This document shows, in pieces, positions 35,351 to 43,634 of a stretch of DNA of 64,000 nucleotides. Under the pieces are notes generated by a model that saw nothing but the letters and a program-made list of their open reading frames with translations, ran no database searches and had not been told where the DNA came from. Made by a program: the position numbers and the translations under genes. The first letter of the stretch is position 1; every line of letters starts with the position of its first letter. The DNA comes from Caulobacter sp. NIBR1757 (lineage in GTDB: Bacteria; Pseudomonadota; Alphaproteobacteria; Caulobacterales; Caulobacteraceae). Location: contig NZ_CP115463.1 of the NCBI RefSeq assembly GCF_027912495.1, positions 1,201,501 to 1,265,500 of the forward strand, written 5' to 3'.

Positions 35351-35944
35351 ATGGACCGCCGCAGCCTGATTCTTTCCGGCCTCGCCACCGCCGGCCTTTC
35401 GGCCTGCGCTTCGACCTCGGGCAACGGCGCCGATCCGGGCGTCACCCAGGACCGCAGCATCGAGACCTATACGGTCGGCGAGATCCGCGACCAGACCAGC
35501 GACTTCCTGGGCGTCGCCGCCGAGAGCGTCGGCCAGGTCGTCGAGCGGGTGTTCCGCGACCAGGGCGAACCGACGGCCTACATCGCCGGCGAAGAGGGCA
35601 GCGGCGCGGTCGTCGCCGGCCTGCGCTACGGCCGCGGCCTGATGTACATGAAGGACAAGCCGACCATGGAGGTCTTCTGGCAGGGTCCTTCGGTCGGTTT
35701 CGACTGGGGCGGCAACGCCAGCCGGGTCTTCACCCTCTGCTACAATCTCTACTACCCGGACATGATCTTCCGCCGCTATCCGGGGGTCGATGGTTCGGCC
35801 TACCTGGTCGGCGGCCTGGGCGTGAACTACCAGCGGGCCGACGGCATCACCCTGGCCCCGATCCGCACCGGCGTCGGCCTGCGGCTGGGGGCCAACCTCG
35901 GCTACCTGTCCTACAGCCGCCAGCGGAACAACTGGCCGTTCTAG
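35351..35944 (+). CDS. eipA: EipA-family envelope integrity protein (DUF1134)
   Basis: This 197-residue exported protein has a lipoprotein-like signal with LSAC (cysteine 19). Its domain matches DUF1134/EipA: VGEIRDQTSDFLGVAAESVGQ, YGRGLMYMKD, WQGPSVGFDWGGNASRVFTLCYNL, RRYPGVDGSAYLVGGLGVNY and ITLAPIRTGVGLRLGANLGY. EipA folds as a small periplasmic beta-barrel and protects the Brucella envelope against stress. Many relatives have a plain cleavable signal, so lipidation is uncertain here. The perfect CtrA box upstream connects it to the cell cycle and to ctrA in this window. Confidence 0.92.
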   Translation: MDRRSLILSGLATAGLSACASTSGNGADPGVTQDRSIETYTVGEIRDQTSDFLGVAAESVGQVVERVFRDQGEPTAYIAGEEGSGAVVAGLRYGRGLMYMKDKPTMEVFWQGPSVGFDWGGNASRVFTLCYNLYYPDMIFRRYPGVDGSAYLVGGLGVNYQRADGITLAPIRTGVGLRLGANLGYLSYSRQRNNWPF

Positions 35945-36249
35945 GTCCAGGCTAATCGAAGCGGCGGACCATTATACCACCGCCGGCCGACCTACGAAAA
36001 AAGCCGCCACCCTTTGAAAGGCGCCCGGAAGCGGGTCAAACCCCCGTAGCCGTGGGTTTTGGCGTGGGTGCGGGCGCTGGGCGCGTAGCCCGGGGCGTAG
36101 GCCGGGCGTGGGTCGGCGTGCGGGGATTGTGGGTCGATTTCGCGCCTTCGCGACCTACGCCGGCCTGACGGCTAGCCCTGCCCCGGCGGACCGGGCTCGA
36201 GCGGTTTTGAATCTCGGGTATGTCGGCTCGGCCCCGGTCTTGCGGGCGG
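35945..36249. other. GC-rich intergenic region with one terminator-like hairpin
   Basis: These 305 bases separate eipA from the VOC gene stop. A minus-strand reading frame of proline, threonine and alanine codons runs through the repetitive GTGGG-rich part (36036-36317) but has no start or family support. The only structure I note is the hairpin at 35997-36024. Confidence 0.5.
35997..36024 (-). terminator. Possible terminator of the VOC gene transcript
   Basis: On the minus strand GCGCC and GGCGGC pair around a short loop and are followed directly by TTTTTT (36002-35997). It is about 226 bases after the VOC gene's stop. The stem is short and includes mismatches. Confidence 0.4.
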
Positions 36250-36636
36250 TCAGGGGCGCGGTTGGAGCAGGTCCCAGCGGTTGCCATACAGGTCTTCGAA
36301 CACGGCGACGGTTCCATAGGGCTCGTGCCGCGGGGCTTCGAGGAAGCTGACGCCGGCGGCGGTCATGGCCGCGTGGTCGCGGGCGAAGTCGTCGGTGTGC
36401 AGGAACAGCAGGACCCGGCCGCCGGCCTGCTGGCCGATGGCGCTGGCCTGGGCGGGGTTGGCGGCCTGCGCCAGCAGCAGGGCGCAGCCGCCGCCGGGCG
36501 GGGTGGCGGTCACCCAGCGCTTGCCGCCGCCGAGGTCGGTGTCGGTGATCGTGAAGCCGAGGGCGTCGCGGTACCAGGCAAGGGCGTCGTCGTAGCTTTT
36601 GACGACGAGGGTGAGGGCGGCGATGTGGGGGGGCAT
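36250..36636 (-). CDS. VOC-family protein (glyoxalase/bleomycin resistance fold)
   Basis: The 128-residue protein has paired beta-alpha-beta-beta-beta modules. MPPHIAALTLVVKSYDDALA and WYRDALGFTITDTDLGGGKR form the first, and RVLLFLHTDDFARDHAAM and AVFEDLYGNRWDLLQPRP the second. It conserves the metal-site histidine and the C-terminal FEDLYGNRWDL glutamate. Most members with this pattern are of unknown substrate. ATG 36636 is chosen over a much longer open frame that runs antisense through the IS110 transposase. It lies next to palindromic element E, which the IS element has split. Confidence 0.85.
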   Translation of the reverse strand: MPPHIAALTLVVKSYDDALAWYRDALGFTITDTDLGGGKRWVTATPPGGGCALLLAQAANPAQASAIGQQAGGRVLLFLHTDDFARDHAAMTAAGVSFLEAPRHEPYGTVAVFEDLYGNRWDLLQPRP

Positions 36637-36653
36637 GGGGTCGATCTCCAGAT

Positions 36654-36782
36654 CCTTCTCCCGCTTGTCGGGAGAAGGTGGCGGCCGAAGGCCGACGGAT
36701 GAGGGCAGCACCGGCTTCAGCTGATCGCGCACGTTCTGGCGCTTTCGGTGCTGTCGCCAACCTTCCCCTTCCGCTCTGCCCT
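36654..36782. repeat. Palindromic element E, left part (split by the IS110 element)
   Basis: The outer left arm (36654-36708) is the inverted complement of the right part: CCTTCTCCCGCTTGTCGGG matches in full, and CGGATGAGGGCAG (36696-36708) pairs perfectly with CTGCCCT (36776-36782) joined to CATCCG (37941-37946) once the insertion is removed. The rebuilt element is 177 bp. A minor internal pair CAGCACCG/CGGTGCTG lies at 36706-36753. Confidence 0.88.
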
Positions 36783-36822
36783 TGTTTGTAGAACGCCTGC
36801 TACTGTCTGGCTGATCCGGGAT

Positions 36823-36975
36823 GTCCGTCTGGCGCACCACCGCCAGACGGACCGCCATCGGAGGGGCCGATCTGCCCTGAGCCTTTTGGGCTGAGGATGA
36901 GCTGGGCCGCCGTTGGCCTTCAATGACCCGGATAGTTGCAGGGACGATAGGGTCCGGAGCCACAAGGAGGGGTCG
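36823..36975 (+). ncRNA. Bridge RNA of the IS110 element with readable guides
   Basis: The 5' noncoding end folds as a perfect 12-bp stem-loop (GTCCGTCTGGCG 36823-36834 with 36841-36852). A target loop closed by 36854-36861/36910-36917 follows, then a donor loop closed by GACCC 36925-36929 and GGGTC 36970-36974. The left target guide TCTGCCCT (36871-36878) equals the left insertion flank 36775-36782. The right target guide GGATGAG (36895-36901) is complementary to the right flank 37939-37945. The left donor guide ATAGTTGC (36932-36939) equals the element's right end 37932-37939. The right donor guide ACAAG (36962-36966) is complementary to the left end 36781-36785. This is the guide logic established for IS621. 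The exact RNA ends are not known. Confidence 0.82.
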
Positions 36976-37929
36976 TTGAAGAAGGATCAGGTTAGCACGA
37001 AGTGTGGTGGGGTCGATGTCTGCAAGCTTTGGCTGGACGCGGCGGAACACGGTCTTGAGGACAGTCTGCGGGCGCCCAACACGGCTGAAGGCATTGCCGA
37101 GCTGATCGGCTGGTTCAAGGCGCGTGGCGTTGTCCGCGTCGGGTTCGAGGCGACGGGAGGCTTTGAGCGCAAGCTGTTGCTGGCTCTGGAGGCCGAGGGG
37201 CTTGAGGTGGTGATGTTCCAGCCACTCCAGGTGCTGGCCTTTGGCCGGTTCAAAGGTCGCAAGGCCAAGAACGACGAGAAAGACGCCCGGCTGATCGCCG
37301 CGGCGACCGCCCAGTGCGACACGGTCAAGGCCGCCAGCGATCCGCTGCTGATGGAGCTGGCCGAGCGGTTCACGGTCTACGAGCGGATCAGCGAGACAGT
37401 CGCCCAGTTCAAGACCTTTGCTCAACAGCTGGACGGAGAACCCCACAAGGCCGAGGTGAAAGCCCAGATCCTCTCCCTGGTCGCCGCCAAGACGCGTCTG
37501 GCCAGGCAGATCATCGCGGCGATCAAGGCGGCGCCGCACCTGGCCCAGCGCTACGGACTGCTGATGTCCATCCCCGGCATCGGTCCGCTGATTGCCGCCA
37601 GCCTCGTGGTCCGCATGCCTGAGCTTGGCTCGATGGAATTTGGTCAGGCCGCCTCGATGCTTGGAACAGCGCCCTACGACCGGGACAGCGGCAGCTTCAA
37701 GGGCCGCCGCTTCATCGGTGGGGGGCGAGAGCGGCCCAGGCGGATGATGTACATGGCCGCCCTGACCGCCATCCGTCATGACGCCGGCTTCAAAGCCTTC
37801 GCCACAAGGCTTGTCTCCGCCGGCAAAGCCAAGAAGGTCGCCATCGTGGCGGTGATGCGTAAACTCATCGAGGCTGCAAACCTCGTCCTCAAGCGCAACA
37901 CGCCATGGGTGACAAGAACCGCCAACTAA
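36976..37929 (+). CDS. IS110-family transposase (recombinase)
   Basis: This 317-residue DEDD-type recombinase has the N-terminal RuvC-like acidic residues D13 in GGVDVCKLWLDAA, E in VGFEATGGF and the D pair in KAKNDEKDARLIAA. The C-terminal Tnp_20 domain has LLMSIPGIGPLIAASLV and LGTAPYDRDSGSFKGRRFIGG, in which the serine of DSGSFKG is the expected second active-site residue. No frameshift or internal stop is seen, so it looks intact. The start TTG at 36976 is preceded by AAGGAGGGG with good spacing; upstream ATGs lie in the bridge RNA. The ribosome-binding site overlaps the right donor guide. Confidence 0.93.
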   Translation: MKKDQVSTKCGGVDVCKLWLDAAEHGLEDSLRAPNTAEGIAELIGWFKARGVVRVGFEATGGFERKLLLALEAEGLEVVMFQPLQVLAFGRFKGRKAKNDEKDARLIAAATAQCDTVKAASDPLLMELAERFTVYERISETVAQFKTFAQQLDGEPHKAEVKAQILSLVAAKTRLARQIIAAIKAAPHLAQRYGLLMSIPGIGPLIAASLVVRMPELGSMEFGQAASMLGTAPYDRDSGSFKGRRFIGGGRERPRRMMYMAALTAIRHDAGFKAFATRLVSAGKAKKVAIVAVMRKLIEAANLVLKRNTPWVTRTAN

Positions 37930-37938
37930 ACATAGTTG

Positions 37939-37988
37939 CTCATCCGACCCACTTCGGGGGCCACCTTCTCCCGACAAGCGGGAGAAGG
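37939..37988. repeat. Palindromic element E, right part
   Basis: This is the right arm of the element split by the IS110 insertion, and begins with the core CT and the target sequence CATCCG. It ends 10 bases before the pheT stop codon, so it may also form part of the pheT 3' end. Confidence 0.85.
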
Positions 37989-37997
37989 AACGCAGGT

Positions 37998-40436
37998 TCA
38001 GGCCCTCAGCTTCGCCCCGACCTTCTCCGCCGCCGCGACGATCTTTGCCGACAGAGCCTCGATCTCGGTGTCGGCGAGGGTCTTTTCGCGGGGTTGGACG
38101 GTGACCTCGACGGCCAGGGACTTCTGGCCTTCGGGGACGCCGGCGCCCTGGTAGACGTCGAACACCCGCACGCCGTCGATCAGCGCCTTGTCGGCGCCGG
38201 CCACGGCCTTGACCAGGTCGCCGGCCGGCCGGGCGGCGTCGACCAGGAAGGCGAAGTCGCGGCTGAGCGGCATGAACTGGGAGAGGTCGAGCGCCGATTT
38301 GGTCTTCACCGACTTCTTCTTCGGCTCGGGGATGGCTTCGACGAAGACCTCGAAGGCCAGCATGGGGCCTGAGGCGTCCATGGCTTTCAGCACGGCCGGG
38401 TGGAGTTCGCCGAACTCGGCCAGCACCGCCTTGGGTCCCAGCTGCAGCCGGGCCGAGCGGCCGGGGTGATACCAGGGCGAGGCGGCGCCTTGGGCGGTCT
38501 GCAGGTTGGCGACCGGGGCGCCGAGTTCCTCCAGCAGGGCGAGGAGGTCGCCCTTGAGGGTGAACAGGTCCTCGGCGCCGCCTTTGGCCCAGTCACGCGG
38601 GGCGTGGGGGGCCAGCAGGGCGGCGATGACCATGCGCTGGTCCTGCGGCGCATCACCGCCGAAGATCGGGCCGATCTCGAACAGGGCCGCGTCGGGGAAG
38701 CCCCGGCGGGCGTTGCGGGCGGCGGCCTCGATCAGGTTGGGCAGGATCGAGGGCCGCATGCAGTCGAGCTCGGCGGCGATCGGATTGGCGAGGACGAGGC
38801 TGTCGTCTCCGCCGCCGAACAGTTTGGCCGTGGCGCGGGAGGTGAAGCTCCAGGTCACCGCTTCGGCATAGCCGCTGGCGGCCAGGAAGCGGCGGGCGGC
38901 GCGGGCCCGCGACTGGCGGGCGGTCAGCACGCCGCCGACGGCGCGCGGAACCTCCGGCAAGGGCGTCGAGGGCAGGGCGCCGTAGCCGGCGATGCGGGCG
39001 ACTTCCTCGACCAGGTCGGCCTTGCCCTCGACGTCGCGGCGCCAGGTGGGCGGAGTGACGGAAAGGTTGGGGGCCGTCCCCTCGACCTTGAAGCCGAGGG
39101 CTCCGAGGATCTCGATCGACCGGGCGGCCGGGATGTCGAGGCCGGCCAGGGCCTTCACATAGGCCGGATCGAAGGCGAAGGCTTCCGGCGGGGCCGGGGC
39201 CTGGCCAGCGACGGTGATCTCCGACGGTTCGCCGCCGCACAGTTCGAGGATCAGGGCGGTGGCCAGCTCGAGGCCAGGGACCACCGACTGCGGATCGACG
39301 GTGCGGGCGAAGCGGTACTGGGCGTCGCTGTGGATGCCGGTGGCGCGGCCGGTCTGGGCCGTGCGGATCGGCTCGAACCAGGCGCATTCGACGAAGACGT
39401 CGGTGGTGGCCTCCGAACAGCCAGTGCTCTCGCCGCCCATGACGCCGCCGAGGCCGATGGGGCGCTCGCCGCCGGCGTCGGCGATGACGCTCATCTCCGA
39501 GGAGAGGTCGTAGGTCTTGCCGTCGAGGGCGATCAGCTGCTCGTCCCGGTGCGGTTGTGGGCTGGGCTGGTCGCCCGGGGTCGGCTCATCGGGGCCGCGG
39601 CCGAGACGGGCGACGATCAGATCGCCGACCAGCAGGGCGCGGTCGTAGACGTGCAGCGGCCGGGCGCGGTCAAAAGAGATCAGGTTGGTGACATCGACGA
39701 GGGCGTTGATCGGCCGCAGACCGATGGCGCGCAGGCGGTCCTGCAGCCACTGCGGCGAGGGGCCATTCTTCACGCCGCGGATCACGCGGCCGGCGAACAC
39801 CGGGCAGGCCTCGCCATCGACCTCAACGCTGATCGGGCAGGGGAACTTGCCGGGGACAGGGGTGATGGGCGGGGTCTTGAGCGTGCCGATACCGGCGGCG
39901 GCCAGGTCGCGGGCGATGCCGGCGACGCCCAGCCAGTCGGGGCGGTTGGGGGTGACCTCGAAATCGATGACCGCTTCCAGGCCGAGCGCGTCCACGGCGG
40001 GCGTACCGACGGCGAGGCTGTCCGGCAGCTCCATGATGCCGTCGCTCTCCTCGGCCGCTTCCAGCTCGGAGGCCGAGCAGAGCATGCCGTTGGAGACGAC
40101 GCCGCGCACCGGCTTCTCGACCAGGGTGACGCCGAGGCCGGGCACGAAAGCGCCGATCGGGGCGTAGATGGTGGTCAGGCCGGCCCGGGCGTTGGGGGCG
40201 CCGCAGACGATCTCCTTCATGCCGTCGACGGTCTGCACCTGGCAGACTCGCAGGCGGTCGGCGTTGGGATGCTGCTCGGCGGAGACGATCTTCGCCACCG
40301 TGAAGGGGGCGAGCCGGGTCGCCGGGTCGTGGACATCCTCGACCTCGAGGCCGGCCATGGTCATGGCCTCGACGATCCGGGCGACGCTTGCGTCGGTCTC
40401 CAGATGGTCCTTCAGCCAGGAAAGGGTGAACTTCAT
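37998..40436 (-). CDS. pheT: Phenylalanine--tRNA ligase beta subunit
   Basis: This 812-residue beta subunit has the N-terminal tRNA-binding domain ([21 protein letters not shown]), the B3/B4 editing module ([19 protein letters not shown]-like, written here as [10 protein letters not shown] with [10 protein letters not shown]), the B5 and anticodon-binding parts, and the C-terminal FDX-ACB fold ([15 protein letters not shown]). It pairs with PheS to charge tRNA-Phe. A short low-complexity insertion ([19 protein letters not shown]) lies in the B3/B4 region. Its ATG overlaps the stop of the preceding small gene by four bases. Unlike the usual pheST operon, two extra genes separate it from pheS. 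Confidence 0.96.
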   Translation of the reverse strand: MKFTLSWLKDHLETDASVARIVEAMTMAGLEVEDVHDPATRLAPFTVAKIVSAEQHPNADRLRVCQVQTVDGMKEIVCGAPNARAGLTTIYAPIGAFVPGLGVTLVEKPVRGVVSNGMLCSASELEAAEESDGIMELPDSLAVGTPAVDALGLEAVIDFEVTPNRPDWLGVAGIARDLAAAGIGTLKTPPITPVPGKFPCPISVEVDGEACPVFAGRVIRGVKNGPSPQWLQDRLRAIGLRPINALVDVTNLISFDRARPLHVYDRALLVGDLIVARLGRGPDEPTPGDQPSPQPHRDEQLIALDGKTYDLSSEMSVIADAGGERPIGLGGVMGGESTGCSEATTDVFVECAWFEPIRTAQTGRATGIHSDAQYRFARTVDPQSVVPGLELATALILELCGGEPSEITVAGQAPAPPEAFAFDPAYVKALAGLDIPAARSIEILGALGFKVEGTAPNLSVTPPTWRRDVEGKADLVEEVARIAGYGALPSTPLPEVPRAVGGVLTARQSRARAARRFLAASGYAEAVTWSFTSRATAKLFGGGDDSLVLANPIAAELDCMRPSILPNLIEAAARNARRGFPDAALFEIGPIFGGDAPQDQRMVIAALLAPHAPRDWAKGGAEDLFTLKGDLLALLEELGAPVANLQTAQGAASPWYHPGRSARLQLGPKAVLAEFGELHPAVLKAMDASGPMLAFEVFVEAIPEPKKKSVKTKSALDLSQFMPLSRDFAFLVDAARPAGDLVKAVAGADKALIDGVRVFDVYQGAGVPEGQKSLAVEVTVQPREKTLADTEIEALSAKIVAAAEKVGAKLRA

Positions 40437-40822
40437 TGCGTCGGCCCTCCGAGGGCCAGGATCTGGTTGAGGAAGCTCTCGCCGCCGGTGTAGCCGATGC
40501 CGAACAGGTGACCGCCGCGGAAGGTGCAGTCGCGCACCGGGATGGCTCCGACCACGCCGTTGGGGGAGGCTGGACGCAGCACCAGGGTGCGGATGTCGCC
40601 GCCGGCGGAGCCGAAGTCGACTCCGTGGAAATGGCAGCCGCCGATCACCAGCATCACGGCGGGACCTTCAATGCGGCAGTTTTCGAAGGTGATGCCGCTG
40701 ACCACCGACTGGCCCTGGCGCAGCCGTTCCCGGTAGAGGTCGAACAGCGACACGGCGACGCCGGAGAAATGGTCGACGGTCAGGTCTTCGGCGACCTTCC
40801 ATCCGGGGGTCTGATCGGTCAT
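40433..40822 (-). CDS. Short beta-helix-like protein between pheS and pheT (copy 2)
   Basis: The 129-residue protein has segments [20 protein letters not shown] and [20 protein letters not shown], and then the conserved [23 protein letters not shown] and [16 protein letters not shown]. Repeated short strands with NCxIEGP and DCTF turns look like a right-handed beta-helix. It is a paralogue of the gene just upstream, sharing about half its residues by eye. No family is recognised and no catalytic residues are apparent. It overlaps both neighbours by four bases, so its synthesis is locked to that of PheT. Confidence 0.7.
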   Translation of the reverse strand: MTDQTPGWKVAEDLTVDHFSGVAVSLFDLYRERLRQGQSVVSGITFENCRIEGPAVMLVIGGCHFHGVDFGSAGGDIRTLVLRPASPNGVVGAIPVRDCTFRGGHLFGIGYTGGESFLNQILALGGPTQ

Positions 40823-41253
40823 CGCGGCGTTCCCAGCGCGATGATCTGGTCGAGGAACTGATCTGTGCCGGTATAGCCGAGGCCGACGAACTGGCAGCCG
40901 GTGAAGGTGCAGCCATCGACCGGGATGGCCCCGATCACCGAGGTCGGCGAGGCCGGGCGCAGGATCAGGTTGCGGATGTCGCCGGCCGGATTGCCGAAGT
41001 CGCTGGCCTCGAAATGACAGCCGAGGACGAGGACGACGCCGGGCCCTTCGATGCGGCAGTTCCTGAAGGTGACGCCACGGATGACCGCCTGGCCATCGAC
41101 CATGCGGGCGCGCAGCAGATCGACCAGCGACAGGGCCTGGTTCTCGTAGGACGCGGCCAGGAAGTCGGTGGCGCGGGTGACGCCGGCGGGCAGGGGGCCG
41201 TAGATCTCGGTCATGACGGGTCCTTCAGAAGTCTTGGTGGGTTTCTTCGCCAT
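40819..41253 (-). CDS. Short beta-helix-like protein between pheS and pheT (copy 1)
   Basis: This 144-residue paralogue of the next gene shares LVDLLRARMVDGQAVIRGVT and FRNCRIEGPGVVLVLGCHF, then DIRNLILRPASPTSVIGAIP, CTFTGCQFVGLGYTG and FLDQIIALG. The ATG at 41253 overlaps the pheS stop by one base (TGATG). A second in-frame ATG at 41214 (MTEIYGPL) has the better GAAGGA ribosome-binding site and may be the true start, giving 131 residues. The function is unknown. The pair is an inserted module in an otherwise universal operon. Confidence 0.68.
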   Translation of the reverse strand: MAKKPTKTSEGPVMTEIYGPLPAGVTRATDFLAASYENQALSLVDLLRARMVDGQAVIRGVTFRNCRIEGPGVVLVLGCHFEASDFGNPAGDIRNLILRPASPTSVIGAIPVDGCTFTGCQFVGLGYTGTDQFLDQIIALGTPR

Positions 41254-42365
41254 CAGCTCAATCCCGAGACGAGGTTGGGGGCCTGGAAGGCCGAGAAGCC
41301 GTAGTGGGCCAGCCAGCGGGTGTCGCTGGCGAACATGTCGCGCAGGTCGGGCATGCCGTACTTGAGCGTGCCGAGGCGGTCGACGCCCATGCCGAAGGCG
41401 AAGCCTTGGTAGACGTCAGGGTCAATGCCGCAGTGGCGCAGGACGTTGGGATGCACCATCCCGCAGCCTAGGATTTCCAGCCAGTCGCTGCCCGTGCCGA
41501 TCTTGACCTCGCCGCCGCTGCGGTCGCAGCCGACGTCCATCTCCGCCGAGGGCTCGGTGAAGGGGAAGTGGTGCGGGCGGAAGCGGGTGGTCACCGCATC
41601 GGTCTCGAAGAAGCGGGCGATGAAGGTCTCAAGGGTCCATTTGAGGTGGCCCATGTGGATGCCCTTGTCGATCACCAGGCCCTCGATCTGATGGAACATC
41701 GGGGTGTGGGTGGCGTCGCTGTCCATGCGGTAGGTGCGGCCGGGCACGATGATGCGGATCGGCGGCTCCTGGCCGGCGGCGATCCACGGCGCCGGCGGGG
41801 CGGTGTTGCCCTTGCGCATGGCGCGGACCTGCACCGGGCTGGTGTGGGTGCGCAGCAGCTTGCGTTCGCCGTCCGGGCCTTCGTTGAAGAAGAAGGTGTC
41901 GTGCATCTCCCGCGCCGGGTGCTTGGGCGGGAAGTTGAGGGCGGTGAAGTTGTGGAAGTCGTCCTCGATGTCGGGACCTTCGGCGACCGCGAAGCCCATC
42001 TCGGCGAAGACGGCGACCATTTCGTCCATGGTCTGCATGGTCGGGTGGACGCTGCCCTTGCGGCGCGGGCGGGCCGGCAGGGTGAGGTCGAGGCTCTCGC
42101 GGGCCAGGCGGGCGTCCAGCTCGGCGGTCTCCAGCGCGGTCTTGCGCTCGGCGATGGCGGCGCTGACCGCGTCGCGCAGCTGGTTGATCAGCGGGCCCTT
42201 CTCCTTGCGCTCGTCCGGAGACATGGCGCCGAGGGTCTTGAGCAGGGCGGAGATGGAGCCGGACTTGCCGAGCGCGGCCACGCGAATGGCCTCGACGCCG
42301 GCGACGTCGGTCGCGGCGGCGATCTGGGCGGTGAGGTCGGACTGAAGTTGGGTCAGGTCGGTCAT
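41253..42365 (-). CDS. pheS: Phenylalanine--tRNA ligase alpha subunit
   Basis: This 370-residue class II synthetase subunit has an N-terminal coiled-coil arm ([20 protein letters not shown]) and the motif 1 region ([22 protein letters not shown]). Motif 2 is [20 protein letters not shown] with [20 protein letters not shown], and the phenylalanine-binding region includes [19 protein letters not shown]. Motif 3 is near [22 protein letters not shown]. It catalyses Phe adenylation and transfer with PheT. Palindromic element F lies in the gap before its start, so that gap must hold its promoter or leader. Confidence 0.97.
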   Translation of the reverse strand: MTDLTQLQSDLTAQIAAATDVAGVEAIRVAALGKSGSISALLKTLGAMSPDERKEKGPLINQLRDAVSAAIAERKTALETAELDARLARESLDLTLPARPRRKGSVHPTMQTMDEMVAVFAEMGFAVAEGPDIEDDFHNFTALNFPPKHPAREMHDTFFFNEGPDGERKLLRTHTSPVQVRAMRKGNTAPPAPWIAAGQEPPIRIIVPGRTYRMDSDATHTPMFHQIEGLVIDKGIHMGHLKWTLETFIARFFETDAVTTRFRPHHFPFTEPSAEMDVGCDRSGGEVKIGTGSDWLEILGCGMVHPNVLRHCGIDPDVYQGFAFGMGVDRLGTLKYGMPDLRDMFASDTRWLAHYGFSAFQAPNLVSGLS

Positions 42366-42403
42366 GGTTGGGCTCGTCTAGCGATCCGGAAGCGGTTCGT
42401 CAT

Positions 42404-42573
42404 CCTCCCTCCCCGAATGGGGAGGGCAGACGCGCGGTTACGCGCGTCGGGTGGGGCAGTCGGTTGCCGACTTTCGAGGGTGGGCGCAGAGAAGACTGGC
42501 GCGGTGACTGTGGTGACCCACTGCCCCACCCGGCGCGCAATGCGCGCCTGCCCTCCCCATTCGGGGAGGGAGG
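42404..42573. repeat. Large palindromic intergenic element F
   Basis: The outer arms 42404-42429 and 42548-42573 form a perfect 26-bp inverted repeat, each containing a CTCCCCGAATGGGGAG-like hairpin. Inner arms GGGTGGGGCAGT and ACTGCCCCACCC (42449-42460 and 42519-42530) also pair. It lies between the deacetylase stop and the pheS start on the same strand. Confidence 0.85.
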
Positions 42574-42582
42574 TTGGAGCGC

Positions 42583-43530
42583 TCATGGCCTGGCCTCATA
42601 GGCCTTCACGATCCACTCCGGCGGTTCCGGCTCCCAGCGGATTTTGCGGCCCTCGGTGAAGGTCCAGCGGTGCAGCCAGGAGATTCCAGCCTTTCGAACG
42701 TAGCGATCCGGCCGGGCGTAGATCGGGTCCTTCAGCGCCGCGTCCAGGCTGACGAAGCGATAGCCGCGCGCCAGGTACAGGGCATGAATCTTCGGGTACC
42801 AGTCGCGGTTCAGGCTGTTGGCGTGCAGCAGAAGCACCTGGGCCGGTTCGCGACCGCCGGTCAGTTCGGCGCTGTAGGGCTCGAAGAAGTCCAGCACGGC
42901 GGCCATGTGGGCGACATAGGCCTCGCCGATCCGGGTCTTGAGCGCCTCGTCGCCGGCCGCCTCGGCCTTGCGGTAGACAGCGGCGAACATCCAGTCGTTG
43001 TTGTCGAGGGTGACCGGGGCGACGGTGTAGCCGCGCGCCTTGAGTCCGTCCGCCATGGCGGCCTTCTTCTCCGGCGTCTCGCCGAGGAAGAGGAAGGGGT
43101 GGCGGAAGTAGCGCAGGGTCTTGCCGCGCTTTTTCAGGACCGGCCGGGTGACGATCTCGCCCTTGTCGACGTCGGCCAGCCAGGTTTCGACGGTGGTGTT
43201 GTGGATGTTGAGGTGGCTGTAGGTGTGGTTGCCGAGGTCGATGCCGGCGTTCAGCCAGGCGGACTCGATCTTCGGCAGCAGCGTCGTCCGCTGCGCCTCG
43301 CAGACCTTCTCTTCGTTGACGAAGGCCGTGGCGCGGGTCTTCAGCGGCTTCAGCATTCTGAGGAAGTCGTTGGTCAGCGCCATCGCGGCCTTCGGATCGC
43401 ACAGGGCCGCATCGGCCGCCTGGTAGGGCAGGTCGTCAAAGGTCACGGCCACGGCGCGGTCTTGCGCGGCGGCTGGCAGGGCCAGCAGCAGGGCGGCGGC
43501 GGTTGCGGCAATCAGGGTGCGAACGGTCAT
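42583..43530 (-). CDS. Exported polysaccharide deacetylase
   Basis: This 315-residue protein has a cleavable signal peptide (cut near AAAQD, residue 23) and a NodB-type domain. VTFDDLP gives the catalytic aspartate pair, LGNHTYSHLNI the two metal-binding histidines (H in HTYSH), YFRHPFLFLG motif 3, and LLHANSLNRDW the motif 5 histidine. It should remove acetyl groups from an extracytoplasmic sugar polymer such as peptidoglycan or chitin-like material. It sits between rplT and pheS in what is classically a continuous rpmI-rplT-pheS-pheT cluster, so it looks inserted there. Confidence 0.85.
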   Translation of the reverse strand: MTVRTLIAATAAALLLALPAAAQDRAVAVTFDDLPYQAADAALCDPKAAMALTNDFLRMLKPLKTRATAFVNEEKVCEAQRTTLLPKIESAWLNAGIDLGNHTYSHLNIHNTTVETWLADVDKGEIVTRPVLKKRGKTLRYFRHPFLFLGETPEKKAAMADGLKARGYTVAPVTLDNNDWMFAAVYRKAEAAGDEALKTRIGEAYVAHMAAVLDFFEPYSAELTGGREPAQVLLLHANSLNRDWYPKIHALYLARGYRFVSLDAALKDPIYARPDRYVRKAGISWLHRWTFTEGRKIRWEPEPPEWIVKAYEARP

Positions 43531-43572
43531 GGCGCGTCTTCACATCGGGGTTGGCGAAGGGGAGGGCGCAAA

Positions 43573-43603
43573 CAAAAAGCCCCCCGGCTCACACCGGAGG
43601 GCT
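43573..43603 (-). terminator. Intrinsic terminator after rplT
   Basis: On the minus strand AGCCCTCCGG (43603-43594) and CCGGGGGGCT (43587-43578) pair in a 10-bp stem with one wobble around TGTGAG and are followed by a TTTTT run. It lies 32 bases after the rplT stop and before the deacetylase start, so it ends the ribosomal-protein transcript. Confidence 0.88.
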
Positions 43604-43634
43604 CTTCGATCTGTTGGAGCCTAAGCCCAAACCA

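Larger units (their letters stand above)
36781..37938 (+). mobile_element. IS110-family insertion sequence, 1158 bp, core CT
   Basis: The left end is TCTGCC-CT-TGTTTGTAG (core CT at 36781-36782) and the right end is ATAGTTG-CT-CATCCG (core CT at 37939-37940); the element is counted here with one core copy. There are no terminal inverted repeats and only the CT dinucleotide is shared, as is typical for the family. The left end has about 193 noncoding bases and the right end only nine after the transposase stop, which is the IS110-group rather than the IS1111-group layout. Excising it restores a 177-bp palindromic repeat. Confidence 0.92.

Noticed and set aside
35962-35985. GGCGG/CCGCC pair after eipA as its terminator
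   Set aside because: The stem is only five to six base pairs with a long loop and no T-run.
36036-36317. Minus-strand proline/threonine-rich 93-residue frame
   Set aside because: It is repetitive GTGGG-type DNA read as protein, overlaps the VOC gene and has no start signal or family.
36706-36762. IS110 left boundary first placed at about 36753 from the CAGCACCG/CGGTGCTG pair
   Set aside because: That pair is internal to the repeat. The bridge RNA guides and the restored 13-bp arm both place the junction at the CT at 36781-36782.
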